In this document: piece by piece, positions 1 to 12,574 of the stretch
Layout: the number at the start of each line of letters is the position of its first letter
Numbering within the stretch: position 1 is the stretch's first letter
Assembly (NCBI GenBank): GCA_030247885.1
Contig: JAPDRO010000008.1
Span: 310,001-374,000 of the forward strand
DNA: 64,000 nt
Source: Taxawa tesnikishii (nom. ined.)
Lineage: Eukaryota; Ascomycota; Dothideomycetes; Dothideales
Reading direction: 5' to 3'
Translations under genes and position numbers: made by a program
The notes under the pieces: generated by a model
Told to the model about the DNA's origin: nothing
The model's input: the letters and a program-made list of their open reading frames with translations, nothing else
Databases searched by the model: none

Positions 1-830
1 GGCGATGCCACGCTGACTGCAGCGTCAATTTGCTCGGGCTTGGTCTGCGAGCGAGCGAGCCCTTGCGACAAGAGGCGGACGGGCCTGATGGGTCGGTTAC
101 GAAAAATCATCACGTCGCGTCGAGGTACGAGGGTACAGTACCCTGACTTTATCCGGTCGTCTTTGCCGCGGGCTTGGCCCGTTGAGGGCTCGCGGCGGCT
201 GAAGTCGATCCTCACGAACGGCATTGCTTTTTTAATCTGCGACTCTGATTTTCTCCAGATGCGGATACCGAGGATGTGAGCAGGAAGAGGCACTCACTCC
301 CTGGCATCTATGTTTACCGGCGACTGGGTTACGTGTCAGAGACAGAAAGGTCCCGCTCCGCTCGCTTCGGCGCAATGCTTTTAGCGTGTGCCCCCGGTGA
401 GGCGAGAGTTGTTGGTTTCGCACAGCAGTGAAGGATAATGAGTTTGTAGGAGGTGTGCTTCCACGCAGCCGGCCGGAAGATTCGCTAGACTACAAAACAA
501 CAATGCAGGAGCGACTTGGGCCGCGAGGCGCTAGGCGTTCCTGTACGTACATATCTATCGGGTGCTTTACTGCCTCTCGACTCGTGGCGTACGTCCGTTT
601 TGCTCCTGCCTCGCGGAACCTTGCTCCCGCCGGCCAGCGGAGAGATATCCCGCCTGTTTCTTCTGGAATATCTCGGCATTGTTCCTCCAGATCCCACCAG
701 ACCTGATTAGAGAGGGTGGCCATGGGTTCAGGCAAGGTAAATGGTACGAGCTGCCCACCCCCTTCAGCCTTTCATCTGTCCTGCTCTCTTGTGTTGTTGC
801 GCTTGACGCCCTCGTCCACTCGTTGACACA
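1..830. other. No gene recognised (upstream of the GH3 gene)
   Basis: Only short overlapping open frames of under 120 codons occur here, with no recognisable domain and no splice pattern joining them. The last few hundred bases before position 831 probably hold the promoter and 5' leader of the beta-glucosidase gene. I see no repeat or RNA gene. Confidence 0.6.
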
Positions 831-3800
831 ATGACAGGAATGAAAGTGCCTGGATTGGAGAAGCCCGACGATCGAGCAAGAGAACTTGCAAAGAGTCTTT
901 CTCTCGATGAACAAGTAGGTACTCTTTCGTGTTTCACGACAGGTTCATATGTTCACCCAGATGGGAGACGACGCTTTGTACTTTGTAGCCTGCAGTCTTA
1001 CTCAGCCACGACAACGTCCACGCTACAGAGCCTCCTTCGACCATGTCGCTTCACCACGTGCTGATCTGCAGGGTCCACACTGAGACATGTAGCCCTCCCT
1101 CTCTCTCTCTCTCTTCTCGTTCTCCCAGCCACTGTTGATCGGGCATCACCCGATTTGTAGCACCGGACAGTATTACTGCGCCATGATACTAATCGAGAAT
1201 CGCCTAGGTGTCCTTGCTCGCTGCCGCAGACTTTTGGCGAACTGTCCCAAACACACAACGCGGCATCCCGTCTCTCAAAACAACAGACGGCCCCAATGGA
1301 GCGCGGGGTGAGTTCTTCAAGAACGGCACCAAGGTACAGTTCGGACCAAAACAGCCATCTTCACGAATCGTTGACTCAAAGCGCATAGGCTGCGTTGTTC
1401 CCCTGCGGCATCAGCCTGGCCTCAACCTGGAACCTAGATCTTATGGAAGAGATCGGACGCCACCTCGCTCAAGAGACCAAAGCTCGAGGTGCAGATGTGT
1501 TGCTGGGCCCAACCGTCTGCATGCACCGCTCACCTCTCGGCGGCCGCAACTTCGAATCTTTCTCAGAGGATCCATACCTCACCGGCAAGCTGGCAGCGTC
1601 TTACATAAGGGGCCTGCAGAGCGAAGGCGTTTCCGCGACCATCAAACATTTCGCCGTCAACGAACAGGAAACTTGGCGCATGACTTACGACGCTACGGTT
1701 GCCGAACGGCCGTTGAGGGAGATCTATCTCAAGCCCTTCGAGATTGCGGTGCGCGAGAGCGCTCCGTGGGCGCTGATGACGTCTTATAATTCAATCAATG
1801 GCAAGCATTCTGACATGAACGAGCATCTCCTGAAGGACATCCTAAGAGGAGAGTGGAAGTACGACGGGTGAGTGATGACTTCTCGCTGTGTTCCGCAACA
1901 CCAGTGTTTCGCAGGCATCGATCAGAGCCATGCTGATGGACGGCTAGCTTGGTAATGTCTGACTGGACAGGGGTCAACTCGGTAGCGGAGTCCATCGAAG
2001 CAGGCTGCGATCTGGAGATGCCCGGGCCCACCAAGTGGCGAGGCGAGCGCGCTGTGAGGGCTGTCGAGACCGGTGAGCTGTCTCGAGCGGCAGTAGAAAA
2101 GGCAGCGGGCAACGTATTATATCTAATTGACCGGATAAAGGGCTTGAAGCCCTCAGTGGAGCCGCCAGAGAGGTCCAACGACAGTCCCGAGATACGACGA
2201 GTGATTCGGCAAGCTGGAATCGAAGGACTTACGCTGTTGAAGAACAAGGGAAACGTACTGCCGATCTCGCCGAAGAAGAAGATCGCAGTGATCGGGCCCA
2301 ATGCCAAGCGAGCGATCGCTCATGGAGGCGGTAGCGCGAGTCTCAATCCGTTGTACACTGTCAATCCTTTCGAGGGGATCGCAGCCGCGACGGAGGGCGA
2401 GGTCAGCTACTCTCAGGGTTGCGATACCGCTAAATGGCTTCCATTGGCAAACCCATTCTGCTCAACGCCCAACGGTGAACAAGGCCTTATCTTGGAATAC
2501 TATCACGGTGACCGGTTCAAGGGCGAGCCGGCTTCGGTGCAGCACAAGTCCGGCAGCGATCTGTTCTTGTGGGACTCTGCACCCAAAGAGGTCATGCCTT
2601 GTTTTTCCTTCAGGGTCAAAACCATCGTCACTCCAAAGACCTCTGGAAACCACACATTCAGCTTTTCCTGCGTCGGGCCAGGACGGATGTTTCTGGACGG
2701 CGAACTGTTCATCGATAATTGGGATTGGACGGTCGAGGGAGAAGCCATGTTCCAATCATCGGAGGATGTGCTGAAGAGCGTGTACCTGGAAGCGGGCCGA
2801 CCTGTACGACTGCTTGTTGAGAGTACTAGCGAGAGTCGACCGGAGTTCAAGAAAGCCATCCAGGGCGAATACTTCCATGCCGGATGCCGGATAGGGTACG
2901 AAGAAGAAAACCATGCAGATCTCGTACAAGAGGCCGTGGAGGCGGCAAAAGCGGCCGACGTCGCTGTTGTGGTTGTCGGTCTCGACGCAGAGTGGGAGTC
3001 GGAAGGCTACGACAGGAAGACGATGGATTTGCCCAAGCTTGGCAGCCAGGACCGACTCATTCAGGAGGTGCTCAAGGCCAACCCGAACACAGTGGTAGTC
3101 AACCAATCCGGCACACCGGTGACGATGCCTTGGGCGGACGACGTACCGGCCATACTGCAGGCGTGGTACCAGGGCCAGGAAGCAGGCAACGCGCTCGCAG
3201 ATGTGCTGTTCGGCAAGCAAAGTCCAAGCGGCAAGCTGCCGACCACGTTCCCGCGCCGCCTCGAGGACAATCCGGCCTACCACAACTGGCCGGGCGAGAA
3301 CGAAAACGTCATGTATGGCGAAGGCATCTACATCGGCTACCGACACTTCGAGACAGGCGTCGCGGACCCGCTCTTTCCGTTCGGTCACGGACTGAGTTAT
3401 ACCACCTTTGAGTACGGCACACCGTCGGTCAGCAGTCATGTCCTGTCCGAAGCGGAGAAGATCAAGATCAGGGTCCCGATCACCAATACCGGGAGCGTGG
3501 CTGCGCAAGAGACCGTGCAGGGCTATGTGCGGGACGTGCAGTCGAGGATCCCACGGCCGCAGAAGGAGCTCCAGGCGTTCGCAAAGGTGTTCTTGCGGCC
3601 CGGAGAGACCAAGGAGGTGTTGCTGACGTTGGATAAATACTCGGTCGGTTATTATGACACCACACTGAGTGCTTGGATTGCCGAAGAGGGAGACTTTGAT
3701 GTCCTCGTTGGAGCGAGCAGCGCTGATATAAGGTGAGTGATTTTTTTTCTAAACAAGATTCTCTGATGGGGAAATGTCTGCTGATGCACACCAGATGCTC

Positions 3801-3843
3801 TGCTTCTTTCAAGGTGGTAGAATCGTTTACGTGGGTGTTCTAG
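831..3843 (+). CDS. GH3 beta-glucosidase with PA14 insert, intracellular type
   Basis: Glycoside hydrolase family 3 enzyme expected to release glucose from beta-glucosides. Five exons join cleanly: 831-914, 1208-1333, 1389-1867, 1948-3732 and 3795-3843, giving 840 residues with no frame break. Exon 2 starts with the family motif VSLLAAADFW. Exon 3 carries the conserved GRNFESFSEDP and KHFAVNEQE segments. VMSDW near residues 232-236 holds the nucleophile Asp (about D235). A PA14 insert lies at about 405-550 (EYYHGDRF, GRMFLDGELFIDNWDW), and a fibronectin III-like domain ends in FTWVF. The N-terminus (MTGMKVPGLEKPDD) has no signal peptide, so a cytosolic, cellobiose-processing enzyme is likely. 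Intron 1 is 293 bp, long for this genome, and contains a CT-rich run. The gene converges on the sulfatase, with 245 bp between the stops. Confidence 0.93.
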
Positions 3844-4088
3844 AAGGCGCAGTCGTTGGGTTCGGTGGCGAGGTTCGGGGGTTTGTCAAACATGCTGTTC
3901 AATGGCATCGATGGCGCGGCTGTTCACGCGTTAAGAGCGAATAAGAATGAAGTGTTCCACGTCGCGCTTTTCTTGAATCTATGGATCGCACGTCTGCACT
4001 CTCTCCATCGCCAGCCCACCACACGACACTCCTCTCCCCCTCGTAATCGTCAGCACCACGCTACTTCCACACTCACTCACACGTTTCA

Positions 4089-5969
4089 TCAGAACGGCGT
4101 ATCATCAAACACCCCACCTTGGACCCTCAATCTCGCATCCGCAGCATTCCCCCACTGCGGACCCTCAGCGGCGACAAGATAACCCAACTCACACCTGTCA
4201 AACTCGACTCTTGGAAATGCCGTGTACAGGGCATCATAGCGTGGTTTCATCGCATCTCGCAGCGAATTCACGTTCCCCGCGGATGCAACTGCCGCCAGGG
4301 CTCCGTACACTGCTTCCCCTTACAGGACTTCAGCACGAGCAAGAGCGCATCCAGCCTCGCCTCGAGCCCAGATAACGAGTGAGTGCCGTCGAGGATCGCC
4401 AGGGTGGCGTTGGCGTCGTGGTAGAGGTTCCGCAGCTGGCCCGGGTCGACAGATAAATCGTACAGTTCGTGCTCGTTGGTGCACCAGACGGCGTAGTAGA
4501 GGTTGTATTCGGGTCCGAGCACGCGGACGGCTTTGTAGGTATTGTTGTGGTGCGACGGACCGGCGTAATGGCCTTCTCCGAAGTGCGCGCCCCAGTATTC
4601 CACGTTGACGTGCTCGGCCCGCGTCCTTTTCGCCTCCTCGATCTCGGCGGCAGTGAGCGGGATGGGGAGGCCGTCGAAGGAGTAAGGGGAAAGGTCCGAG
4701 GCGCCGGCAATGCTGAGGAAGGTGGCGGCGATGTCGGTGTGCGTGGTTACGAGATCGGCGGTGAAGTTGTGAGGAACGCCGGGCCCGCGGAGAGCAAAGG
4801 GCACGCCAATGTCTTCTTCGTAGCCGCATGACTTTCCGGCTGGGAGGCGGTGCTGTCCGATGTGGTAGCCGTTGTCGGCCGTGTAGACGACATATGTGTT
4901 GTCGAGCAGGTCGAATTCGGCGAGCTGGGAGAAGAGCGTACCGACCATCTCGTCTACGGATTGGAGAGCCCGGAGGCGCAGGCGGTAGAACTCGTCGTAG
5001 TAGTCGATCACGGTCGAGTTGATGCGGGTTAGGTGGCGTATGTAACTCGCTCCCGAAACCTTTGCCGAGAGCGTTAGCGATGAGTCGCAAGACTGGGAGA
5101 CAGGGGTGTGCCACAAACCTTTTCGGGATTGAAGTTGGGTGTTCGTGGAATCCGAACATCTCGGAAGTAGTCCTTATACTTTGGTGCCGGTTCAGGAGGC
5201 GCAAAGAAGATGCCATCAGGACTGATAGTCGTGTCCGTATGCGGTGCTATGGGGGCAATGCCCAGAAAGAAGGGCTTGCCATTGCTAGCATTGGCTGCTT
5301 CGGCCAGCAGTCCGAGAGCCTTGCTGGCTACGAGGTCCGTGTTGTATTGGCCTTCGTAATTGACCGGTTCGTCCTGGTTACGGCCAAAGGTGGCATTCCA
5401 GTACCTGTACGTGTTCGGGTCGAGTAGGATGTCGGAGCTGTTCCAACCCTTGAGGTACGGCTTGTTCCAGTTGGACACTGTGTAAGAGTTGAAGATTTTG
5501 CCTGTGTAGTAGGTGTTGTAACCCGCGTCTTGTAGCCATACGGGCAGGTAGGCATCGTTCAAGCCTTGGGTTACGAATTTTGGATAGCCGCCTTGGGTTG
5601 GTCAGCTCGACAGTTCAACATGCTGGATCGGACAAGACGGGCAATGAACCATACCGTAAGGGGTGATACGTCCGTGACGTTGGTGTTGTGAGCCGCTTTT
5701 CCAGTCAATAAACTCACTCGAGAAGGACAGCAGAGAGCAACGGTGCAAAAGTGGCGAGTGTAGGTTGTGCCTTGATCTCTGATGTGTTTCTGGACGTTAG
5801 GCATATACTCTATCGAATTCATGTGCAGGTCCTGGTCATCTGTGATGATGAAGATGATATTGGGCTGCTTGTCATGGCGTTCATTGATGGGTGGGTGCGC
5901 AAAAACGTGCTGGAAGCAGCTCTGAAACGCGAGCAACAGCCCGAAAGAACACAGGATGGTCACCAGCAT
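4089..5969 (-). CDS. Secreted arylsulfatase (formylglycine type)
   Basis: Sulfatase-family enzyme that hydrolyses sulfate esters. It begins with a signal peptide (MLVTILCSFGLLLAFQ..., likely cut after VFA), followed by the metal-binding stretch NIIFIITDDQD and the formylglycine signature CCPSRVSLLTGK. Further family motifs are GYNTYYTGKIFN, GIAPIAPHTD and YTADNGYHIGQHRLP. Exons lie at 5655-5969, 5119-5591 and 4089-5059; the second intron has a GTTTGT donor. Two single-base deficits break the frame: a four-base run at 5660-5663 (needed to reach ...SPPYGGYP) and one at 4275-4278 (needed for ...LHPRGNVNSLRDAM). Adding one base at each also fixes the intron phase, so I read them as sequence errors rather than decay. 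The length (about 590 residues) is normal for fungal arylsulfatases. The exact substrate cannot be told from the sequence. Confidence 0.88.
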
Positions 5970-6928
5970 GTCTGCGGACGGTGCTCGTGGGCGCGGTGCT
6001 TGAAGGGAGGGAAAAGAGGTTTTTGGACGCCTAACCCGAACGCGTCTTCATCCTGCTTATACCGGTACCTGCATGTACGTGCACGCCATCGTATCCGCCC
6101 TTCCAGAATGTCCCCACCCGCACATACACAGAGGTTGGGACGAGACGGGATGCACGATCTTGCTTCTCGTGCGGATATCATTCGTAAGTAACAGCTAACA
6201 GCGTTCGACCCGAATCGGTTGACCGCTAGCCTTCTTGAGCTTAGCCTCCGTCCAGTTGGAGAGGGTCGAACAGCCCGCGACAAGGAACAATATCGTAGTG
6301 ATGCTGACCATTCGAAGGCCTTCATGCAAGCGATCCTCCGTCTGAATGGCTACGTGTCTCTGTTTTGTATGCCATGACACCTTCAAGCAGTACCATGTTT
6401 TCGCTCGACGCTGTAGCGAGAAGTGCCTTCGTGCACAAGGGAGGGGGTTGCGTTTTCAGATCGCAACATTTGATGTTCAATCACGCAATTGCTTGCGACG
6501 AGAGCGGTGCTCGCGCCCGTGCAACAGCAAGCGAGGCAATCAGAAAACGCATGAGTGGAAGTCCTGTGAACGTTGCGAGTGGTGAAGATCTTACAATGAC
6601 GACTTTTGCGATAGCAGATACAGAACGCCCAGTACGGCAAAGGAAATGCAAAGCGAAACAGAAAACGCCCGTCAGGAGAGACCCTTCCTCCCTGCAATGC
6701 TGTACATCCCATCTCTAACGCACATGCAACTGCAAGTCGGGTATCTGCTGCATTGTGGTCCAAACACTCAATGAAAAAGGTCAACGACGTCCCTAGCAAT
6801 CGCGACGCTGCAGGAGTGAAGAGCGTTGGTCGTACAGGAAAGGTAAACACAAGAGTCACAGTGGACTCCAACCAGATCACTTCCCCGACCCTGACGGCTC
6901 CAGCATCGATCAAGGCCCCAGTCCAGGT
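5970..6928. other. Intergenic, promoter side of the sulfatase and 3' side of FPR4
   Basis: No supported gene. A 176-codon open frame on the minus strand (6383-6913) has no family resemblance and ends against the FPR4 3' end. I treat it as chance. No RNA gene or repeat was seen. Confidence 0.55.
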
Positions 6929-8604
6929 CTACTTGATCTCAATCAACTTGATGTCGAAGGTGAGCTCCGAGTTTGGTGGGATACCCGGGAGTTTCTGGCT
7001 GCCATAGGCGAGGTGAGCAGGGATGATGATTCTGCGCTCAGCACCAACTTGCATGCCGACAACACCGATATCCCATCCCTTGATAACCTCGCCGACGCCA
7101 AGCTTGAAGCTGAATGGCTTGCCCTTCTTGTTGCTGTCGAAGACCTTGCCGTCCTTCAGCTTGCCGATGTAGCGCATTCCAACACGGTCGCCCTTCTTCG
7201 CCGCTGGGCCAGTTCCGAGCTTCTTATCGTCAATCTTGACGCCGTTTACGGTCTTTATGCCGAGACCGGCCTTGGGCTTGCCCTCGTCCTTCTTGGCGGC
7301 TGGCGAGGGAGTAGGTCCTTGCTCGAGGTTCTTGGCGAATTGAACCTTCTTGTCGCTCTTAGCGGAGGAAGGAATCTCCTCCTTTGCAGCACCAGAAGAG
7401 GCATCGGCGGCAACAGCCTTGCCCTCGTTGTTCTTGAGCTTCTTCTGCTGCTTCTTGCTGAGCTTCGCATCGCCGTTAGCAGCGCCATCAGTGGCCTTTG
7501 CGGACTTGGCGATCAAATCATCCAATGTGCTGGCCTCATCGGCGCTCTCCTCGGCGGAACGCTTGTTCTTGCCCTTCTTGTCGGCCTTTGCGGCCTTCTT
7601 TGGTGCCTCCACGAGCGCTGGCGCTTCCTCGTCATCAGTGCCAACCTCCATGATACGAGGGTCTGCCATATCATCAAGCTCGTCCTCGGACTCGTCCTCG
7701 TCCAGATCATCCTCATCCGGAGACAGATCGTATTCGTCGTCCTCGTCATCCTCCTCGTCGTAACCGTGAGAGTGCGGGGCTCGGCAGGCTCAACGTAGTT
7801 TCCGGTAAGGTAGACGGTGTGGGTACCGGAGACCTTGAACCAGACACGCTCGTCCTCGCCGATAGTAATGTCGAGTGGTTGTTGGTAGGTCTGTACGTGA
7901 CAGTTAGCGAATGTGCACGAGAGAAGAATATACTCCAGCAAGAACAGCGCGACTTGCCTTCGATGGGTCGAGTGTGCAGATGACAAACTCCTCTGGCTCA
8001 AACTCGTCATCGTCCTCGTCATCGTCCTCATCCTCATCCTCATCGTCGTCGTCGTCCGTCACAGCAGCCTTGCCCTTGCCCTTCACGCCGTTGGGGGTGT
8101 CAACGTCCATACCTTCGGCAGCAAGGTCTGCCTTGAGCTGCTTGATGGCGGCAGCTTTGCGAGCAGCCTTGCTCTTGGCTGGGTCGCTTGGTCCGCCAAT
8201 GATGTCCTCGTCCTCAGACTCGTCCTCCTCGTCATCCTCATCGTCGGAAGCTAACATGCGGTTCATCTCGTCCTCATCGAAATCGGACTCGTCGTCGTCG
8301 CCGGGAATGAGAGGCTCACGGATAAGCTTGAGGGTAGCACGAGGCTGGGCACCGGCACCAGAATCGCTGTGCTCTGGCTCTGCGCTGGGGTCGATGGCGG
8401 CCATAGTGATGCGGAACTAGACGTAGCTTGTGAGCGCATGTTGAATTTTGGGCGATGCTGAACTTGAACGGCGCAAAGAAGCGTAGACGCATGTGCAAAA
8501 CTCGAGCTTGTACTTACAGCAGCTGGAATATCAGGCCTAGCGGTAATGGGCACATCCCCAGATGGGACGGCGAGGCCGTACACAGCCATAGGAAGGGTCG
8601 ACAT
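6929..8604 (-). CDS. FPR4: Nuclear FKBP-type peptidyl-prolyl isomerase, FPR3/FPR4 type
   Basis: Proline isomerase of the nucleolar/nuclear FPR3-FPR4 type; in yeast Fpr4 acts on histone tails and rDNA chromatin. The N-terminal nucleoplasmin-like part starts with [18 protein letters not shown] (exon 1, 8518-8604) and continues in exon 2 (7958-8416, [10 protein letters not shown]...). Long Asp/Glu tracts and a Lys-rich linker follow, and the C-terminal FKBP domain ([20 protein letters not shown] ... [18 protein letters not shown]) is complete. Exon 3 is 6929-7890. The intron between exons 2 and 3 has a GC donor. One base is missing in the four-base run at 7776-7779, between ...NYVEPAEP and HSHGYDEED; this fits the window-wide homopolymer pattern. 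The gene is head to head with REV1. Confidence 0.92.
7891..7957 (-). other. GC-AG intron in FPR4
   Basis: On the minus strand the exon ends TCGAAG and the intron begins GCAAGT, the textbook GC-donor consensus; it ends GTACAG before ACCTACCAACAACC. Using this donor yields ...CTLDPSK-TYQQPLD, which matches the usual spacing in FPR3/4 proteins. The competing GT donor 24 bases further into the intron would insert eight extra residues and leave an intron of only about 43 bp. Confidence 0.75.
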
Positions 8605-8962
8605 TGTGGTATTATGCGTATGTGTGGTGTGGAGAAAACCCGTCAAGGCAGATGGTAGAGAACGATTCTTCTCGCAAAGAGCTTCGAGATAAATTACGGG
8701 AAAGTTCCTCACCGCCAAGTTTTGCCGAAGCACTGACCATCACTCTACGCGACGTCACAAAGCCACACGCGTCTTTCATCGCCCCGCGCCGTGCTTTGAA
8801 TTACTGTTTCTCTCCTCCTGCTGCTCACCACCAGGACATTCGTCTTCGCTAGCCTGTGTACACACCGCGGATGCATTCAGTGCAATATGCTATCCGCGAC
8901 AGAAGAGCCGCCTGACATCGCGATTCGGCTCCTGGAGCCGTCTTGAATTCACTTGACCAGGA
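8605..8962. promoter_or_regulatory. Shared divergent promoter interval, FPR4 and REV1
   Basis: The 358 bp between the two start codons must hold both promoters and both 5' leaders, because the genes are transcribed away from each other. I cannot assign specific binding sites by eye. Confidence 0.5.
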
Positions 8963-11900
8963 ATGGGTTCCCGTCTGGAGAGCAAATCGGCCCAGGTCCG
9001 GAAGCGCATCGAGAGTCATGCCTTTGACAACGAGGAGGGAGATGAATATGAGGGTTCGAAATTCGGAGGGTTTCCGGAATACTTCAGGCGCAAGAAGATC
9101 AAGCTGCAGAATCTGGACGCTGAGTTACGCGCAAAGGCTGGCGACAACCCACCCATCTTCAAAGGCGTTGTGGCGCATGTGAATGGCTACACGCAACCAT
9201 CTTTGAACGACCTGCACACAATGATTGTTAGCCATGGCGGCGGATTTCTGCAGTATCTGGACGGCAAGACTATGGTCACGCATATCATCGCAAGCAACCT
9301 TACACCGAAAAAGGTTGTCGAGTTTAGGAGATATCGCGTCGTCAAACCTGCCTGGGTAGTAGATAGTATAAATGTGGGAAAGCTCCTACCATGGGACAGT
9401 TACAGGGTGGTTGACGAAGGTGTGGGGCAGAAGGTGCTAGGATATGACAATGGCCAGGTTACTACACAGGCTAGCAAGCAGAAAAGAGGTTACAAGGAGC
9501 AGACGGAAACAAGTTGGTACACAAGTCAGCTGCGTGGTCAGCCTTCGTCCCAGCCACGTAGCAAGGCATTTCCCTTCACCCAGACTCTGACTCCAGACGA
9601 TGATATCAACGACTCCGATTCCGAGGCGCTTGCGGAAGACATCGAGAAACCGAAGGCGGTTGCGACAAAGATATCTGATGCGCCGGTTAATGCTCAATTC
9701 AGTCCCTCTCCAGAGAAAACAGCGTCAGGCGACAATGCCGAATCCACACTTGGAACCCCACCTAAGACTAGCCCAGCAGAATCCAAACTACAAGTATCCC
9801 CTACTTTGGTCGCGCGAACTAGCCATCTGCCTTTTGGCCGTCCAGATCATTGGGACTCTGACGGCGATGAACCTCGTGGTGTCAAGCGGTCGATCTCTCC
9901 ATCAAGGGCGGCGAAGATGACTGCAGAGGAGCACAACGCTATCCTCCTTGCAGACCCTCGGATCCGTAAATCAACCGTCGTCGACCCGAACTTCCTTGAA
10001 CAGTACTACCGGGAGTCAAGACTGCATCATCTTTCGACATGGAAGGCAGACCTGAAATCGCAGTTGCAGGCCATGACAGCTGAAAAGTCGCTATCTCAGA
10101 AGGCAAACCAAAAAGGAAACCAGGTGCAAGACGTTACATCATGCATGTCGACTTCGACTCGTTCTTTGCCGCCGTCTCACTGAAGAAGTTTCCACAGTAC
10201 AAAGACAAACCGTGTGTCGTAGCTCACGGAGGTGGTACTGGCTCGGAAATTGCGAGCTGCAACTACCCGGCGAGGAAATTCGGCATCAGCAACGGCATGT
10301 GGATGAAGCGGGCTCAAGATCTGTGTCCGGAATTGAAAGTGTTGCCCTACGACTTTCCAGCTTACGAAGAGACCAGTCGCAAATTCTACGACGCTATCCT
10401 GGCGACAGGCGGCATTGTCCAAAGCGTCAGTGTTGATGAAGCTCTCATTGATATCAGCGCGCAATGTATAGCCACAGGCGGCTCTGACGGCGTGCGGCGT
10501 AATGAAGGAGCCCAATATCGCGAGCAAGCCAAAGCGGACGAGATCGGACAGGAACTTCGAGCTCGCGTACTTGAAGTGACAGGCTGCAATGTCTCTGTCG
10601 GTATAGGTGCCAACATCCTGCAAGCGAAGGTCGCGCTTCGAAAGGCCAAACCGGCAGGGCAATTCCAACTCAAGCCAGAGGAGGTTCTTGGCTTCGTTGG
10701 AAATCTCGAGGTGCAGAGCCTTCCAGGAGTGGCGTACAGCATCGGAGGCAAGCTTGAGGGTGTCGGGATACGGTATGTCAAGGATATCCGTGACTTCTCC
10801 AGGGAGAAGCTCATCAACACCCTGGGCCCAAAGACGGGGGATAAGATGTGGGAATATGCACGAGGCATTGATAGGACCGAGGTCGGCGATCAAGTTGTCC
10901 GCAAGTCTGTTTCTTCTGAAGTAAACTGGGGAGTGCGATTCGAAAACCAAGAGCAAGTCGACGAGTTCATTGAGAGCTTGTGTGGCGAGCTTCACAAGAG
11001 GTTGCTCAAGGGAAAGGTCAAAGGTCGTCAGCTTACGATGAAGGTGATGCGCCGCTCTCCTGACGCACCGCTTGATCCGCCTAAGCATTTGGGGCACGGC
11101 AAATGCGATACTTACAACAAGAGTTTGCAGCTCGGTATTGCAACCAACGACCCTGCCATCATCACCAAAGAGGCGTTGGCGACAATGCGCGGTTTTGGTT
11201 TCACTCCCGGTGAGCTACGTGGCATTGGCATCCAGATGACAAAGCTGGAGCCGTTCAAGGGTGGAACTGATGGGAAACCCGAGAGCAGCCAGCAGCGTCT
11301 GCAGTTCAAAATGGGTGAGCCGTCCAGACCGAAGCCTGAGCAAACCGAAGACCCCATCCACGACGATATCGAAACTCCAAAGAAGCGACCACGTCTCCGT
11401 GACATTGACGATCGACCCGTGGCACCTCCCTCCAACCTCTTTAACACCAACAGCCCAAGCCGGAAACCTCTCAACATCCTAGGCACACAATTCGCATTGC
11501 CCACCCAAGTCGATCCCAAAGTCCTCGCTGAGCTTCCCTCCGACATCCGCGCCAAGCTCACTCGACACGTCCGTCCAGCAGCAGTACCAGAACTGGCGCC
11601 GGTGGAACAAAAGGACCCCTCCAACCCCTTCACTCGCGCTCAATCAGTCACCCTCGCGCTCCCCTCCGAGTCGCAACTTGACCACGACACCCTCAACAGC
11701 CTGCCCCCTGATATCCGCGACGAAGTCCTAGCCTTCTACAGCAAACCTCCTCTCTCTCCGCGCAAACCTGGCGCTGCGCGCGAGCAATCTCTGCTTCCGC
11801 AATCACCTCGCAAGAACCGCCTCCTCCCCGCAGGTGTGACCAAAAAGCCACGCGCGGCAGACCTCGTGGCGGCGGGCTTTTCGCTCGATTCAAAAAGGTG

Positions 11901-12574
11901 AAGGAAGCAGGGATAACGCAACACTGACGCAGAGCAACTTCATCCTAGCACGAGCACGGGACCGTCAATCCAGCCACGAGCCCATAACGGCTTCTGAGCG
12001 CGCAGAGGACGATGCGCAGCTGGACCCAGAATTCCTGGCCGCGCTGCCGGAGGATCTACGCCGCGAGGTGCTCGCACAAGCGCGCCTCGCACGACTCCAA
12101 CGGACCTCGAACCTCTCCGTGCCCCCGCGCGCCCACAAATCCCGACCGCGGGAGTTACCGAAAGGACAGGAGACACTGGAGCGGAGTTTCCTGCTTCCTC
12201 CGCGCAAACCTCAGCCTACCTTCACAGTCCAGAAGCTTAGCGAGATTGGCGATCTGAGAGAAGCGATTAGCGACTGGGTGCGAGAGTTCGGCACCGAGGG
12301 CCCGTATGGCGAGGATGTGGAGGCGTTGGGGAAGTATTTGGGTGCTGTGGTACGCGAGGAGAGGGATTTGAGTAAGGCGGTTAGGGTGTGTAAGTGGCTC
12401 GGATGGGTTGTTGAGAGAATGGAGGAGGAGAAGGGAGACGGAGACGGAGACGGAGGCGGGACTGGCGGGACTAGTATAGCGAAGGAGAAGTGGGTGGAAG
12501 TGGCAGAGGGGGTCAAGGAGGCAGTAAAGGAGGCGGTTAGGCAGAGGGGGTTGGCGGAGGTCGATCTTGGGTAG
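8963..12574 (+). CDS. REV1: DNA repair protein REV1, Y-family dCMP transferase
   Basis: Translesion synthesis polymerase that inserts C opposite abasic sites and scaffolds polymerase zeta. An N-terminal BRCT domain (about residues 55-145; FKGVVAHVNGY, MVTHIIASNL, KPAWVVDSI) leads to the Y-family catalytic core with both signatures, MHVDFDSFFAAV and SVSVDEALIDI, then little-finger sequence, ubiquitin-binding-like LDPEFLAALPEDLRREVLAQ, and a helical C-terminal domain that in homologues binds partner polymerases. About 1,200 residues, normal for REV1. No intron is needed. The frame is broken by one missing base at each of three runs: A5 at 10110-10114 (just before RRYIMHVDF), T4 at 11878-11881 and A5 at 11892-11896. 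Between them they separate ...AADLVAAGF from NATLTQSNFI. All three are consistent with homopolymer under-calling. Confidence 0.93.

Noticed and set aside
4089-5969. Reading the sulfatase as a pseudogene
   Set aside because: Both breaks are single-base deficits in four-base runs, catalytic residues are intact, and the same error type occurs in essential genes in this window.
6383-6913. 176-codon minus-strand frame 3' of FPR4
   Set aside because: No domain, abuts the FPR4 3' end, and the codon content looks random.
7913-8254. Open frames antisense to the acidic tract of FPR4 (poly-Ser and hydrophobic products)
   Set aside because: They are shadows of Asp/Glu codon repeats (GAC/GAG/GAT read in reverse), not genes.
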